A stretch of DNA of 64,000 bases from Nageia nagi (Eukaryota > Pinophyta): positions 181,412,001-181,476,000 of the forward strand of contig JBITNC010000001.1 of assembly GCA_050084985.1 (NCBI GenBank), read 5' to 3'. The position numbers were made by a program, and so were the translations under genes. Positions 47,955 to 59,248 of this stretch are shown here, piece after piece (position 1 is the first letter of the stretch; the number at the start of each line of letters is the position of its first letter). The notes under the pieces are model-generated. The model did not search any database. It worked only from the letters and a program-made list of their open reading frames with translations, and was not told the DNA's origin.

Positions 47955-50179
47955 TATTCTATTTTTGATGATATATATATAATGTACCTTTTATTCTTTG
48001 TTATTATGGCTCATGTTGCTATGATGATTATGAGGTTGTAGTTTCTTGATGTATTACTTAGATTATTTTATTATTTGATGGATAGACTGATGATATGTTA
48101 TGGTTTTTCTATGATTCTTGATGCATGGTCTTACATTTTATGTATGCTTGAAATTAAGATAAAATAACTTATGATGTCATGTTATGTAGATTATAATAAA
48201 CATAATTGTGTTTTAATTACTTGATGATGAATAGATGTTGATGATAGATTTAACTTTCAGAATGTATGATGCATAGATATAATTGTGAACTATATGATGT
48301 ATAATTTTGAGGATACTTTTTATAAATTTTAAATAATGATAAAATATATAACATATATCAACAAAATCAATTTGATGATGTTACTAATCTCAAAATTAAT
48401 TTAATAATAAGTACAATTATAGTTGCCATAAATAATAAATCTAATTTATAATTTTAATAAGTTAAGTTACTTTAAGTTATTGATAACGTGGAATAACATA
48501 GTTGCTTGAATAACTGATCGGTTATAAATTGTAGATAATTGACCTATTAATTAATTCAATAATTAATAACATATTTACTGAATATTTTTGCGGAATCAAA
48601 TGCATCATTTTCTGCACTTGGCAATTTTACAATAAAACACTCCACACAATAAACTATACATGAATATCAACTATATCTTGGTTTATTGTATTTTTTATGG
48701 AATCGGAGCTCATCATCTTCCACACTTGGTAATTTTCTTACAATAAACCACTTGACATAATAAACTAATTATTTATGGATATTTATGAACAATAACTTTA
48801 TCTTGGTCAGGGGAACAATAAATAATCATCCTTATCCTTTCCAAAGAAAAGTAATTTTTAACAATGTTCAAAGGTAATGGATAATAGTAAAAATGGCTTG
48901 ACATGAAACACTAGTGACTTATGGGTGTATATGAACATTAACTTTATCTTGGTTAGGGGAACAATAAATAATCATCCTTATCCTTTCCAAAGAAAAGTAT
49001 TTTTAATAATGTTCAAAGGTAATGGATAATATCAAGAGGAATGGATTTAACAAAATGACACAAATGATTTTAAACACAAGCAAAATATAAATTATGACAA
49101 AAGATTAGGTGATTTTAGATTAACGACCAAGTTATTATAGCATCTACCCTATCTTTATTTATCTTAAGATTTAACAACCTAAGATGATATCAAACAATAT
49201 TGTTATATGTTGGTAAGAAAATCTATAAACTCCAGTGTGTGCAATGAGATTCATTTCCCTTCTTAGATCATTTGAGATGAAATATCTTAGAGACATTAAT
49301 AAGCTAGTCTATCCATATGAAATGTATAGAGGTCCATAGGAAAGAAGGTCACTAACCAAAATGGACATATAGCCACTCGTAAGGTATGCCCCATAGCCAG
49401 TCAGGCATCCATAGCCTCGATGAGGATTAACCCCTCGATCCTGCTACAACCTTGCTCTATTGCCAGTCAGGCGTCCATAGCCTCGGTAGAGGATATTGTA
49501 ATCACCCAAGAATCATTATAGCAAATTTTTTTTTTTCATCTCTTTTTTTTTTTTTTTTTTTTTTACTATCAAATGATTCTTGGGTTCAAGATGGAGTGAA
49601 TAATAGGATAGACACATAACTTTCACTCTTAATATCTCTTAGAATGATTTCATTCAAATTCTCTTCAAATTTTTTAATGTCATAAGTGTTTGGAGTTTAT
49701 GGATTTTCCTTCAAACATAAACTTTATGTTTTTCTATCATCTATGGTATATTATTTCTTTATGAAAGAAAAGATAAAGTGAATGTAGTGATAACAAGGAG
49801 ATTATTCTAAAATGACCTTATCACACATTACACACTTACTGAATAACCACTTCTACAATGACATGCAACATATATTTACATCATACAAGGGCAGGGCACC
49901 CAATTGCCAAGTGACCTCTAGATGTTTCCATCTAGGTATATTTTATAATTTTATAGTTTTTATGTGTTTTATAATTTTTCAATTTTTTAGGATTTTATCA
50001 TTTTTTCTAAGGAATCTATTCATGACGCGTTCAAATCGAGTTTGAATTGCATCAAGATTAAATGAATAATGTGTTGAACTAAACAAAAAACTAAAATCTA
50101 ATACCACTTGATTATGATAAATTTCTGGAACATAATAATCTAAGTGTTTGGATGTCATGGTTTGTGTGATAGAGATGAT
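47955..50179. other. Non-coding 2.2 kb of element C with local duplications
   Basis: AT-rich sequence between the PMD gene (plus) and the two-repeat ORF (minus), probably the 3' flank of both. It contains a 107-bp spaced duplication (GGAATC..CACTTGG blocks at 48592 and 48699), a 146-bp spaced duplication (GGGGAACAATAAATAATCAT at 48810 and 48956), a GCCAGTCAGGC..CCATAGCCTCG duplication (49396-49480) and the hairpin at 49504-49585. The plus-strand open stretch 49812-50045 has no recognisable protein. Confidence 0.65.
49504..49585. repeat. Perfect 14-bp inverted repeat around a T-rich loop
   Basis: ACCCAAGAATCATT (49504-49517) is exactly complementary to AATGATTCTTGGGT (49572-49585). The 54-base loop is mostly T on the plus strand, hence A-rich in the element's own transcript. 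No tRNA or known RNA fold is evident. Confidence 0.8.
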
Positions 50180-51217
50180 TCATTCTCGATGTTTTAAAGT
50201 CAGGTTGTGAGTACAATCAACTATTATTTTGGGCTTTTCTATAGGCCACAGAAGATAGAAATATATCATTAAATCATATTCTAAGTTAGGAGAACACCAT
50301 AACTCAAATGCGTTGATACAAACAATAACTTGATATCCATTTACTTTGACATCCCAACCATAAGATTCGCATGTATCATAGAATGTCAAGGCCAATTTTT
50401 GTTGTATTTCTATAGGCATGGAAAAGACATTTGAATACAAAGGAGTAGGAACGTTATGAATAACTTTCATAAAAATGTCTTTGTCATACCTACTTTTGAA
50501 CCCCAGAAGATAACTTCCATTATTTCGTACTCTATGTTCTTTTGATAGTTTTTCGATAATCTCATTTCTAACCCTTATTTGATTCATCATTGTAAGTTTG
50601 GCAATATGACAAGCTTGCTTTTGCTCCAACTTTTGTTTCCAAATTGTGTGTTGCATTTGCATGCAAGAAAATCTATGAATTTGCCTATAGTATTATTGTG
50701 ACATTCTAGGAGGAAAAGCCACAAAAGTATTTGAAAAATCATAAATCACCCTTTTATGAGGTAAATAATGTAAAATTTCATCCATCCATTCTAGGCTTTT
50801 AGTTAATTATTTAATGTATTTCATCCTAGCTAAAAAGAGTGAATACTCAGTTAATTGGCAATTTATAATGATTCTCGGTATTCCATAAGGCCATTGTAGG
50901 CAGAAAACTGTTATTTCCTATGATATTCTTTCCATATGGGTGAAATAGATTTGTGGATCTAAAAAAATGCTTACTTCGTATCCACAAAAGGTGACTTCCC
51001 AATCATTATTTCTACCACAAAACATATGATATGTTCTTTCATATTGTTCATCAATAGTCAATTGTAAATAATTTAAGAGATTAAGATCAAATCCATGTTT
51101 TAAATATGTCAATGCCAAATCACCTGGATATCTTGGTGGTGGAAATCGTACTTATGGTGGCATTATGCTACCTTTAGCAGATTCCTTTGCCAGATTCATC
51201 CTTTCTATTTTAATCAT
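50180..51217 (-). pseudogene. Sense accessory ORF of element C built from two related repeats
   Basis: One reading frame runs from the ATG at 51217 to the stop at 50180, about 345 codons, with four internal stops (TAA, TAG, TAA, TAA) at positions where Gln fits. It lies just after integrase in the same sense. Two halves resemble each other: 'DWEVTFCGYEVSIFLDP' and 'WPYGIPRIIINCQL' in the first, 'GWDVKVNGYQVIVCINAFE' and 'WPIEKPKIIVDCTH' in the second. The shared pattern is W-x-V-x3-G-Y-x-V, a variable stretch, then W-P-x4-P-(R/K)-I-I-(I/V)-(N/D)-C. I know no family with this pattern. Length and single frame argue that it was a real protein. Confidence 0.7.
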
Positions 51218-51307
51218 TAACACTTGACAAATATCAATACTTTTATTTATTTATTATTTCAACAATAAAATAAAATGAAAGAAAACTAATGTACACATTT
51301 TTTTATG

Positions 51308-52490
51308 TATAGAAGGGTCAAAGATGCATGATATTTATAGGTTCATGCTCTTTATTTCCTTCTAAGTCTGATAAATGATAAGTTCCTTTACTGAATTTTT
51401 TCTTAATGATATATGGTCCTAACCAATTTGGAGTAAACTTATCTCTAAGCTGTCGTTCTATTCGTGAAGTTTGTTAATTTTCTTTTAAAACCAAGTGACC
51501 TATTTTGAACTCACGAATTAGAGCCCTTTTATCAAAAGCTCATTTTATCCTCTCCTGATAAACATACATATGCTCTAAACCATTAATACATTTTTCATCT
51601 AACAATAATAACTGATCTAAATGAGTCTGTCTTGCTTCTTCATCAAAAGTTTGCTCATTTAGACTTACTCTAAGAGATGGTATTTCAAGTTCTATGGGTA
51701 GGATGGCTTCTGTTCTGTATACCAAAGAGAATGGTGTTGCCCCAATAGGATTGCGTACACTGGTATGATAAGACCATAAGGCTTTTGGTATTTGAATATG
51801 CCAATCTCTATGAGAATCATTTATTGTTTTTGCTAAGATATTTCGAACAGTTTTATTAGTAGCCTATGCCTGTCCATTGCCTTGTGGATAATATGGAGTA
51901 GAAAAACTTTGTTTAATTTTATATTTATCACATATTTGTTTTACATCCTTATTTTTAAAATTTTTTCCATTATCCATAATTAATTGGTTGGGTACACCAA
52001 ATCTACATATAATATAATTTTCTATAAAATTCATGATTCGTGAACCAATGGTGGAAGTCATGGGAATAACCTCTACCCATTTAGTAAAATATTCAGTTGC
52101 TGTAATTATGAACTTGTGTCCACCAGAAGATGTAGGTGTAATTTCTCCTATTAAATCTAATGCCCATTTAGAGAATGGCCAAAGTGATTGTATAGGATGT
52201 AATTCTTGAGATGGTTGTGAAAATAAATGAGCATATTGTTGACATTTAAAACATTTTTTAACATATTAACAACAATCTTTTTCCATAGTTAGCCAATAAT
52301 ACCCCATTCGTATTAATCATTTTACAATTGCAACACCATTAAAATGTCCTCCACATGTTCCATCATGAGTGGAGGATATAGCCTTTTTAACATCATTCCA
52401 TTCAAGACATATGAGTAAAATACCATTAAAATTTCATCGATGCAAGATATCCCTTATCAAACAATATTTAGTTGCTTTAATTTTAAAAGC
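51308..52490 (-). pseudogene. Integrase of element C (catalytic Glu codon is a stop)
   Basis: Minus strand: the zinc-finger CxxC reads 'CFKCQQYAHLFSQPSQELHP'; the core has 'WALDLIGEITPTSSGGHKFI' (first Asp), 'YFTKWVEVIPMTSTIG' and 'FGVPNQLIMDNGKNFKNKD' (second Asp). The third site reads 'GNGQA*ATNKTVRN', with TAG in place of the Glu codon. The C-terminal module has 'TPNWLGPYIIKKKFSKGTYH' and ends 'PFYT' near 51308. Otherwise the frame is long and well conserved, as expected for a younger copy. Confidence 0.87.
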
Positions 52491-52493
52491 TCA

Positions 52494-53108
52494 TCATGAT
52501 GATTTATTAATGTTTGCAAGAAGAGTTCCAAATTTTAAAAAATCTATCAATTCTTTGTACCAATTATCTTTATCGGTTACATAAATATTTAATACGCTTT
52601 TTTCTTCATCTTCCTGTTGTAATGATGATTGAGATAATTGAATTATTTCCACTTGAATAGAGGATTTTTTAGAATCTTCTGGGATAAGAGATCCAATAGA
52701 AGCCATAGCATCTACAAATCTATTAGATGATCTTGGTGCTGCTTCTATACTAAATTGGTCAAAAAAATTTAATAATTTCTCAACTAATGCTTTATACTTT
52801 TGAAGTAAAGGCTCTTTACATTGATAAATTCCTTTCACTTGATTTACGATAAGTAAAGAATCTCCAATGAGCTTTATTCTTTTAAGTTTTAATTTAATAG
52901 CAGTTTTTAATGCTAATATCAAAGCTTCATATTTCGTATTATTATTATTACAAGGAAATTTTAGTTTAAATGAATATGGTATGGGGATACCTTGCGGTGT
53001 TATGAATACAACACCTGCTCCACCACCTTATTCACATCGAGAACCATCAAAGTGTATTGTCATATCCCAATCATTTTCAGGTTCTACAGGTATTTCAATT
53101 TCATCTAA
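52494..53108 (-). pseudogene. Archaeal-type RNase H of element C
   Basis: It starts 'WDMTIHFDGSRCE' near 53060 and reads 'GGGAGVVFITPQGIPIPYS', 'NNNTKYEALILALKTAIKLK', 'IKLIGDSLLIVNQVKGIYQC' and 'SSNRFVDAMASIGSLIPED'. All four expected acidic residues (DG, YE, GDS, VDAM) are visible. The piece 52922-52494 is open for 142 codons. It sits between classical RNase H and integrase. Confidence 0.87.
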
Positions 53109-54732
53109 TTAAAACACTCCATCATCAAGTAATTCAATGACAAGGGGTTTATTATCTTGCAATGGAGCATCAGCAGGATAGTTAGCAATTACTTGTCCTT
53201 TTATCAACTTTTTTCCAATAAAATGTAAATCAAATTCAGTTAAGTGCATTATCCACTTTGCGGTCCTTGAATTTTGATATGTTTTATTCATCATATATTT
53301 CAACAGATCCATTTTAGAGATAACATATGTTGTATGATTAAGCATATAATGTTGAAGTTTTTTTAGTAGCAAAAATGACAGCAAGACATAATTTTTCTAA
53401 ATATATATACTTAATCTCGTAGCTCACTAGGGTTCTACTCAGATAATATATAGCTTGCTCTTTATTGTGTTCATTCTTTTGAGCAAGCATTGTTCCTAAA
53501 GCATTTTCAGTAGCAAAGATATATAACAAAAAGGGTACATCTTTTCTTGGTGGACTTAAGACAGGAGGTGATAATAAATACCTTTTAATTTCATTGAATG
53601 CCTTTTGTTGCTCTTTGCCCCAATAATATTCTACTCCCTTTTTTAATAATTTTGTAAATGGTTTACATTTATCAGAAAGTTGAGCTATAAACCTTCTAAT
53701 GGCTTGTAATTTACCCTATAAACTTTGTAATTATTTTAGATTTACAGGAGGTGGCATGTCTACTACTACCTTCACTTTACTAGGATCTATTTCAATTCCT
53801 CGTCGAGACACAATAAATCCTAATAATTTTCCTGAAGTTACACCAAAAACACATTTTTTTGGATTTAATCTTACTTTATGTTCTAATAATCTATCTACGG
53901 CTTTAATTAAATCTTTTCCATGATCTACTCAATATTTAGATCTAACCAACAAATCATTGACATAATCTTCTACTATGTCGTGCATATAATCATGGAATAT
54001 ATAAGTCATAGCTCTTTGATAAGTTGCCCCGACATTTTTCAATCCAAAAGGCATAACTTTATAACAAAAAGTACCCCAAGGAGTTATAAAATCCATTTTA
54101 TGTTGATCTTCAGTAGCTATTTTTATTTGATTATAACCAGAAAACCAATCCATTAATGATAACATATCATGTCTTGCTGTCGAGTCTACTAAATTATCAA
54201 TGCTAGGTAGAGGGAAATCATCTTTAGGAAAAGCTTTGTTAAGATCATGAAAATTTGTGCATATTCTTATTTTTCCACTTGGTTTTTTCATGGGTACCAT
54301 ATTAGATATCTAGTTTGAGTAATCTATAGGTTGTATAAATTTAACTTCTAATAATTTTTGGAGTTCTTCTTTTACCATTAATGCTATAGTAGGATGCATT
54401 TTATGTAATTTTTGTTTAACGGGTTTAGCATTAGGCTTTAATGCTAAATTATGTACTACTAATTTAGGATCTATTTCAGGCATGTCTGCATATGACCATG
54501 CAAATACCTTTTCTCGTTCTTTTAATAAGGTTATAATTTCTTCTTGTTCATTTTTCATGACGTTTTCTCCTAATTGAATAATTTTAGGATTTTGAGGATC
54601 ATTACTAATATTTATTTCTATGACTTTTTTAGTAAGCATATGCGACCCTTCTTCTAATTGATTTGGTACTAGTATCCAGCCATCATCATTAACACTATAT
54701 TCTTCATCATATTCTTGAGTTTGTTCATTCAT
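53109..54732 (-). pseudogene. RT and classical RNase H of element C (YVDD changed to YVND)
   Basis: Open pieces 54732-54310 and 54300-53929 share one frame. They read 'EIDPKLVVHNLALKPNAKPV', 'MVPMKKPSGKIRICTNFHDL', 'MDWFSGYNQIKIATEDQH' and 'MPFGLKNVGATYQRAMTYIF'. The catalytic box is 'EDYVNDLLVRSKY', so the first Asp of YVDD is Asn (G-to-A). RT continues 'KCVFGVTSGKLLGFIVSRRG', then shifts frame. RNase H is at 53529-53109 ('EIKYIYLEKLCLAVIFATKK', 'MHLTEFDLHFIGKKLIKGQV'). Confidence 0.88.
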
Positions 54733-55305
54733 GTATACTTGATTTTCATAGGAACCCAGTATGTGATCTACATTTTTGAATTCATGTACCGAAGGATTAG
54801 ATGATATGAGAGAGAAATCAGCAATTATTTCATCTGTAGAAGTATTGGCTATTATTTTGATTAAATTTTGATTTTTGTTAACTTCATCTATTCATTCATT
54901 ATTTTGATCTTCAATATCATTCTCTTTTATTATAACCATATTTACCAATGGTATATCTGAATATGAAATGATTGATGATTCAACATTTTTATTTATTTTT
55001 TCCTATATATGTCTTGGTAAACATGGATGATTCCTGAGTGGCTCAATATTATTAATAAAAAGTGTTTCGACACCTTCTAAGACATCCATTTCACTTAATC
55101 ATTCTTCTCTTATATCAATAATTTCTTGTACTATGGATTCTTTCTCTAAGATTTCTTCATTATAATCCAAATTCTCTTCTCCTAAATTTTCTAATTTAGC
55201 AAGATTTTCACATTTATTTTGATAACCTAATCCACTTTTATCAGTGGGATATTGGTATTGTAATTCAATTATCTCTCATGGACCCTGTTCATATCGACCC
55301 AATCC
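54733..55305 (-). pseudogene. Protease-RT linker of element C with G-patch-like segment
   Basis: Same frame as protease and RT. Just after the protease piece the sequence is 'CNWQG*G*GRYEQGP*E', then 'YQYPTDKSGLGYQNKCENLA'. With the stops read as decayed codons this gives the glycine pattern of a G-patch (G-x-G-x-G-R-x3-Q-G and a later GLGY). The rest is acidic and low in conservation. G-patches follow protease in some retroviruses; element G has a matching segment. Confidence 0.55.
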
Positions 55306-56290
55306 TCATCCTTGCCAATTACATTTGTTAAAATAGTTTAAGACAAATGTTCTTGAACATGGCAATAAATATTTCATGCCATTATTGAAATTTCCTTCAT
55401 ATGTTTGATTGGGTATTGTTGACACAAGATCCCCTATCCCCGCATAAATGAACATTGTCTGATTAGGTATTTCTCCTAAAGGCACTATTTGTCCAATCAC
55501 ACTAGGTGATTCAGATAATCTTCCCATTTCTTGTGATGAAGGTATACTAAATATCACATCATCTATGTCATATTCTCCCATCCCTAAATCCCTTAATTTA
55601 ACTTTTACTAGATATACATGGGATGAGTCATTATTAGATGTAGTATTTACTTGTTTTGATGAAGAAGCTCCATAATTTTCATCTAAAGTTTTAGCAACTT
55701 TTTCCCAAGTATCTTTATCTTGTATAACTATATCACCTTTTCCTTTTATGACTTTAGATTGATTCACACTTTTATTCATCAATATAGTTGATAAATTAGG
55801 AGACGGTAAGGTCACTTTATTTGGATCAAAAATTAAATTACAATGTGAGTAAGGATCTGGATCTTTAAACAAACAATGAACTTTATCTTTATAAATGTAT
55901 TTTAAACATCCATGATAAGTTGATGGAACACATTGCATTTCTCTAATCCATGGACATCCTAAAAGAATGTTGTATTGTATAATATTTCCTTCAATTATGT
56001 GTAATAAAGTTTGAACAGTTTTAGCCCCTACTATAATCGGTAGCACTATTGATCCCAAAGTTGAACACACTGCATCATTAAATGCCCTAATTTGTAGAGA
56101 AGGAGCTAAAATAAGTGAATCTGATAAATTCAAATTTTTGTATGCAGCATTTGAAATTTTATTTATAGCTAAACCTTCATCTATCAGAATTCTTTTAAAT
56201 AATTTCCCATCTACTTTACCTATTATATGTAAAGGTGGATCAAGTCCGCCTGGTCCATCGTTATTTAATTTTTCTTATTCGTAGAAGGTG
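55306..56290 (-). pseudogene. Aspartic protease of element C
   Basis: The 275-codon open piece 56133-55306 is the longest coding stretch in the window. Upstream in the same frame the active-site loop reads 'KRILIDEGLAINKIS', keeping the Asp. Then come 'AFNDAVCSTLGSIVLPIIVG', 'QYNILLGCPWIREMQCVPST' (conserved LGxPW block) and 'YHGCLKYIYKDKVHCLF'. A Ser/Asp-rich tail leads to the G-patch-like segment. Normal retropepsins have D-S/T-G where this has D-E-G, which also occurs in related plant elements as I recall, so activity cannot be judged. Confidence 0.75.
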
Positions 56291-57911
56291 ATGCTAGGTT
56301 GTTGAGATATCCTCAAACTTTCAACTATTGAAATAAAATTATCAGGGTTACTAATATCCACTTGAATTTCTTGTAGAATTTGATTCATAGCCTCCTTATA
56401 ACTCTCAGACTGTTGTAATAATTCAAATAAGGTCATTTTAACTGGAGACATTTTTAATTATCGTTGAAGAGCACCTTTTATTGAAACTTTAGGTTGTTGC
56501 GGAGGAGGTATAGGTTGTATATTAATTGGGTTTGATATTGATTGATTTTTTTATGGATTATCCTATTTATTCTGGTATTGTTGTGCTCTTGTAGCTATAC
56601 CAATCATATGTATTGAATCATCTATAGTCCCTATAAATGGTATATCCTTATTATTCCATGTATAGTTCATTTGGTTTGGGATGGTTGCTACATTGTTAGC
56701 TTGGTGTGAAGGTAAGGGGTTTTGATATATCCCTAAATTTTGATTCGAAGGCACAACAGGATTATCCACATTTATTTTTCGACTATCTATCAAGTCTTGA
56801 ATTTTATGTTGTAAAGTTTGACATCTATTTGTATTATGTCCCTTTTGCCTATGATAAGCACAAAATTCATTTTCCTTATACCATTTGCTTCCCTTAGCAT
56901 TAGGATTTTTAGGTTTTATATCAGGTAATCTAATCATTACCATTATCACATAATTTTTTAAGTATTTCAGCTAATGGTTCTACTAATGGGGTAAAATTTC
57001 TTTTAGGCTTAGGTTCAACATTTTCTTTGATTTTTGTAGCTTGATCAAAATCTTCTGTCATAGCTATTTGATTATTTTGTGGTTGTTTAGTACTATTCTC
57101 ATATTGATTACCCTTTTTGTATTCTTTTTTCTTGAGCTTTAGTACTCCATCTTGAATTTTAACTCTTTCTATAACTACTACCTGAGCAATAGCTTCTTCA
57201 AAAGTTCTATGTTGTTGAATTTGGAGAACACTGGCTATTGGTCTTAAACAACTTTGTCTAAATAATTTAACCAATTCCTCTTGTGGTATTGTATAAGGCA
57301 TACTAGTGAGTATAACCTGCCATCTTGAGATGTAATCTTGTATAGTTTCATCAGGAAATTGTTGCAATCTTGTAAGATCAGTAATTGAAGATTTTTCTTT
57401 AATATTGATTCTGAAATGTTCAAGAAATTGATTAGCCAATTGTTTGAATGTATATAAACTATGCATAGGTAAACTATTATACCAATCTAAAGCTTGGCCT
57501 GCAAGTGTCATAGGAAATATACGTAACATTAATGGGTCATCATTGGCTATCTGATAACTGGAAAATGTAATTTTTCTCAAATGTTCTTTGGGGTCCTCTT
57601 TTCCTTTGAATGGTTCTATCTTAGGAAATTCAAACCTATATGGTAGTTTATTTTTTGGAACACTTGGATGAATAGGTTCATTGCAAATATTCTTGTAATT
57701 TAACTTTTGAAGTCCTTGAACATTCATTTCTCAATTTATAAAATCCTTCATGAAGTCTTCTAATTCTTTATCGGTTCTATGACCTTGAGTGTGCCTATGA
57801 TATCTTTGAGATATTCGAATCCTTTTCCGAAATTGATCTTGAAATGTAAGACTCATAGTCAGAAGGAAAATTTGACGATAGTGGAGGCAATATTTTAAGA
57901 GGTGAATGTCA
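56291..57911 (-). pseudogene. Gag of element C (capsid-like domain and zinc knuckle)
   Basis: The open piece 57727-56930 reads 'RFEFPKIEPFKGKEDPKEHL', 'PMTLAGQALDWYNSLPMHSL' and 'FRINIKEKSSITDLTRLQQF', the plant Tat-type Gag. The next piece (56949-56563, shifted frame) has 'FCAYHRQKGHNTNRCQTLQH', a zinc-knuckle variant of the C-x2-H-x4-GH-x4-C kind. After it comes a Pro/Gln-rich linker (56560-56440) and a conserved pre-protease segment ('KMTLFELLQQSESYKEAMNQ'). A frameshift near 57850 separates it from the N-terminal extension. Confidence 0.85.
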
Positions 57912-59248
57912 TCATAGAATAGGGATTTTAGGAGGTCTTTGAGATATCCCTTTTCCATGTAGATCTTTTCCTTTGTAATCAGGTTGTCTTGTTTGATTTT
58001 GGGTTTGTTCAACCCAACTTTTAATAGAATCTTGCTTTTGTTTATCATATAATTTTTGAAGTTCTAGTTCCTTATCCATTTCCTTTTGTAATAAAATGGT
58101 TGTCTCTCTATCCATCGCTTCTTGTTTGTCTAAGTAAGGATCTCGATATCTTTGTATTTGACTTCCTTCAGGAGTTTTCGATTTCAAATTCCTTATTTTT
58201 TAATATTCATCCCACTGTCTTTGTTTTTCTTTCTACATATGTAGATATTGTTCCCTCTTTATTTTTCATTCTCTAATTCTTTAAGTTGTAATTCCTATAA
58301 ATGAAGTTGAATCTCATGCTCTTTATGAAGTCTTTTCTTTTCTTGTTCTAGGAACTCGTTTCTTTCTTTCTTTGCTTGTTCTTGTTCTATGAATTTTCTT
58401 TTATCTCTAAGAATTTTATCTTCCATTTCTTTTAATTTATTCTCTTATTCTTGAATTTTAATGAATTTGTCAACTTCCTTTAGAATATATTGCATCTCTA
58501 CAGCCTTTTTAATATCATCAACATGTATTTTTGTGAATTTTTAACCGGATTTTGTTTTACGTAATCATCATTCTTCTAGTTCTTCATAGGAAGGTATATC
58601 CTCTATTTTGTATTTAGATATCTTTTTATGTAATCCTCCCTTTGAAGAATAAGATTTCTCCATTTGCTTCATTGAAGGAGCTCTTTGAGATAAATTACTC
58701 GTAGGTATTGATACTTCATTTTTTCCTAATTCGAGAGATTTATGAGAAAAAAGAGCTCCCTCCTTTTGGATTAAAGAGCTAACCTTTCAACCATCTGATA
58801 ATTAACGAATGATTCTTTCATATTTAACTTTATATGGCTAAGTCTCTGGTATCGCTATGGTTTTAGCCTAAGATTTAGCCTCATCAATTTCTAAGTTATT
58901 AAGCTTTTGGTCTAGTTTTTCTACATCTCCTGGTAAACTAGAAGACATCTTAGGAATATCCCTAAGATTAGCTAGACAATGATGAATTTCAATTAAATCT
59001 TCTTCTAACACTTGCATTCTAGCCTTGGTAATAGGTTCTTCTATACTTTGTTTTTGCACTCTAGTTTGATCATAACCACAATTCCAATCTTTACTTTCAT
59101 AAAGAGCTACCCGTGGATCTGATTCATCTAAAGGAGGTGGCCTCCTAACCGAATACTCTATCAAATCCATATTGCCTGAACCTATTTCTTGTATTTCAAA
59201 TGGGTGTTCTCGCATTTTCTTAGCGGTCATACTTCTAGTTTGAACCAT
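57912..59248 (-). pseudogene. N-terminal coiled-coil extension of Gag (ORF1-like) in element C
   Basis: It starts at the ATG 59248 with 'MVQTRSMTAKKMREHPFEIQ', a start common in plant Gag polyproteins. About 125 codons are open, and then the frame continues with stops through Lys/Glu/Gln-rich heptads near 58550-58230 ('KEMEDKILRDKRKFIEQEQA', 'ELQLKELENEK'). The piece 58187-57912 carries 'QIQRYRDPYLDKQEAMDRET'. The frame of 59248 equals that of the Gag piece at 57727, but the middle part uses another frame, so two compensating shifts are likely. An extra ORF before gag is a feature of Ogre elements; fusion and separate ORF cannot be told apart here. Confidence 0.68.

Noticed and set aside
49528-49563. 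Poly-T run considered as the poly-A tail of a minus-strand retroposed copy (LINE/SINE)
   Set aside because: No SINE promoter boxes or LINE coding sequence adjoin it; the run is the loop of a perfect inverted repeat instead.
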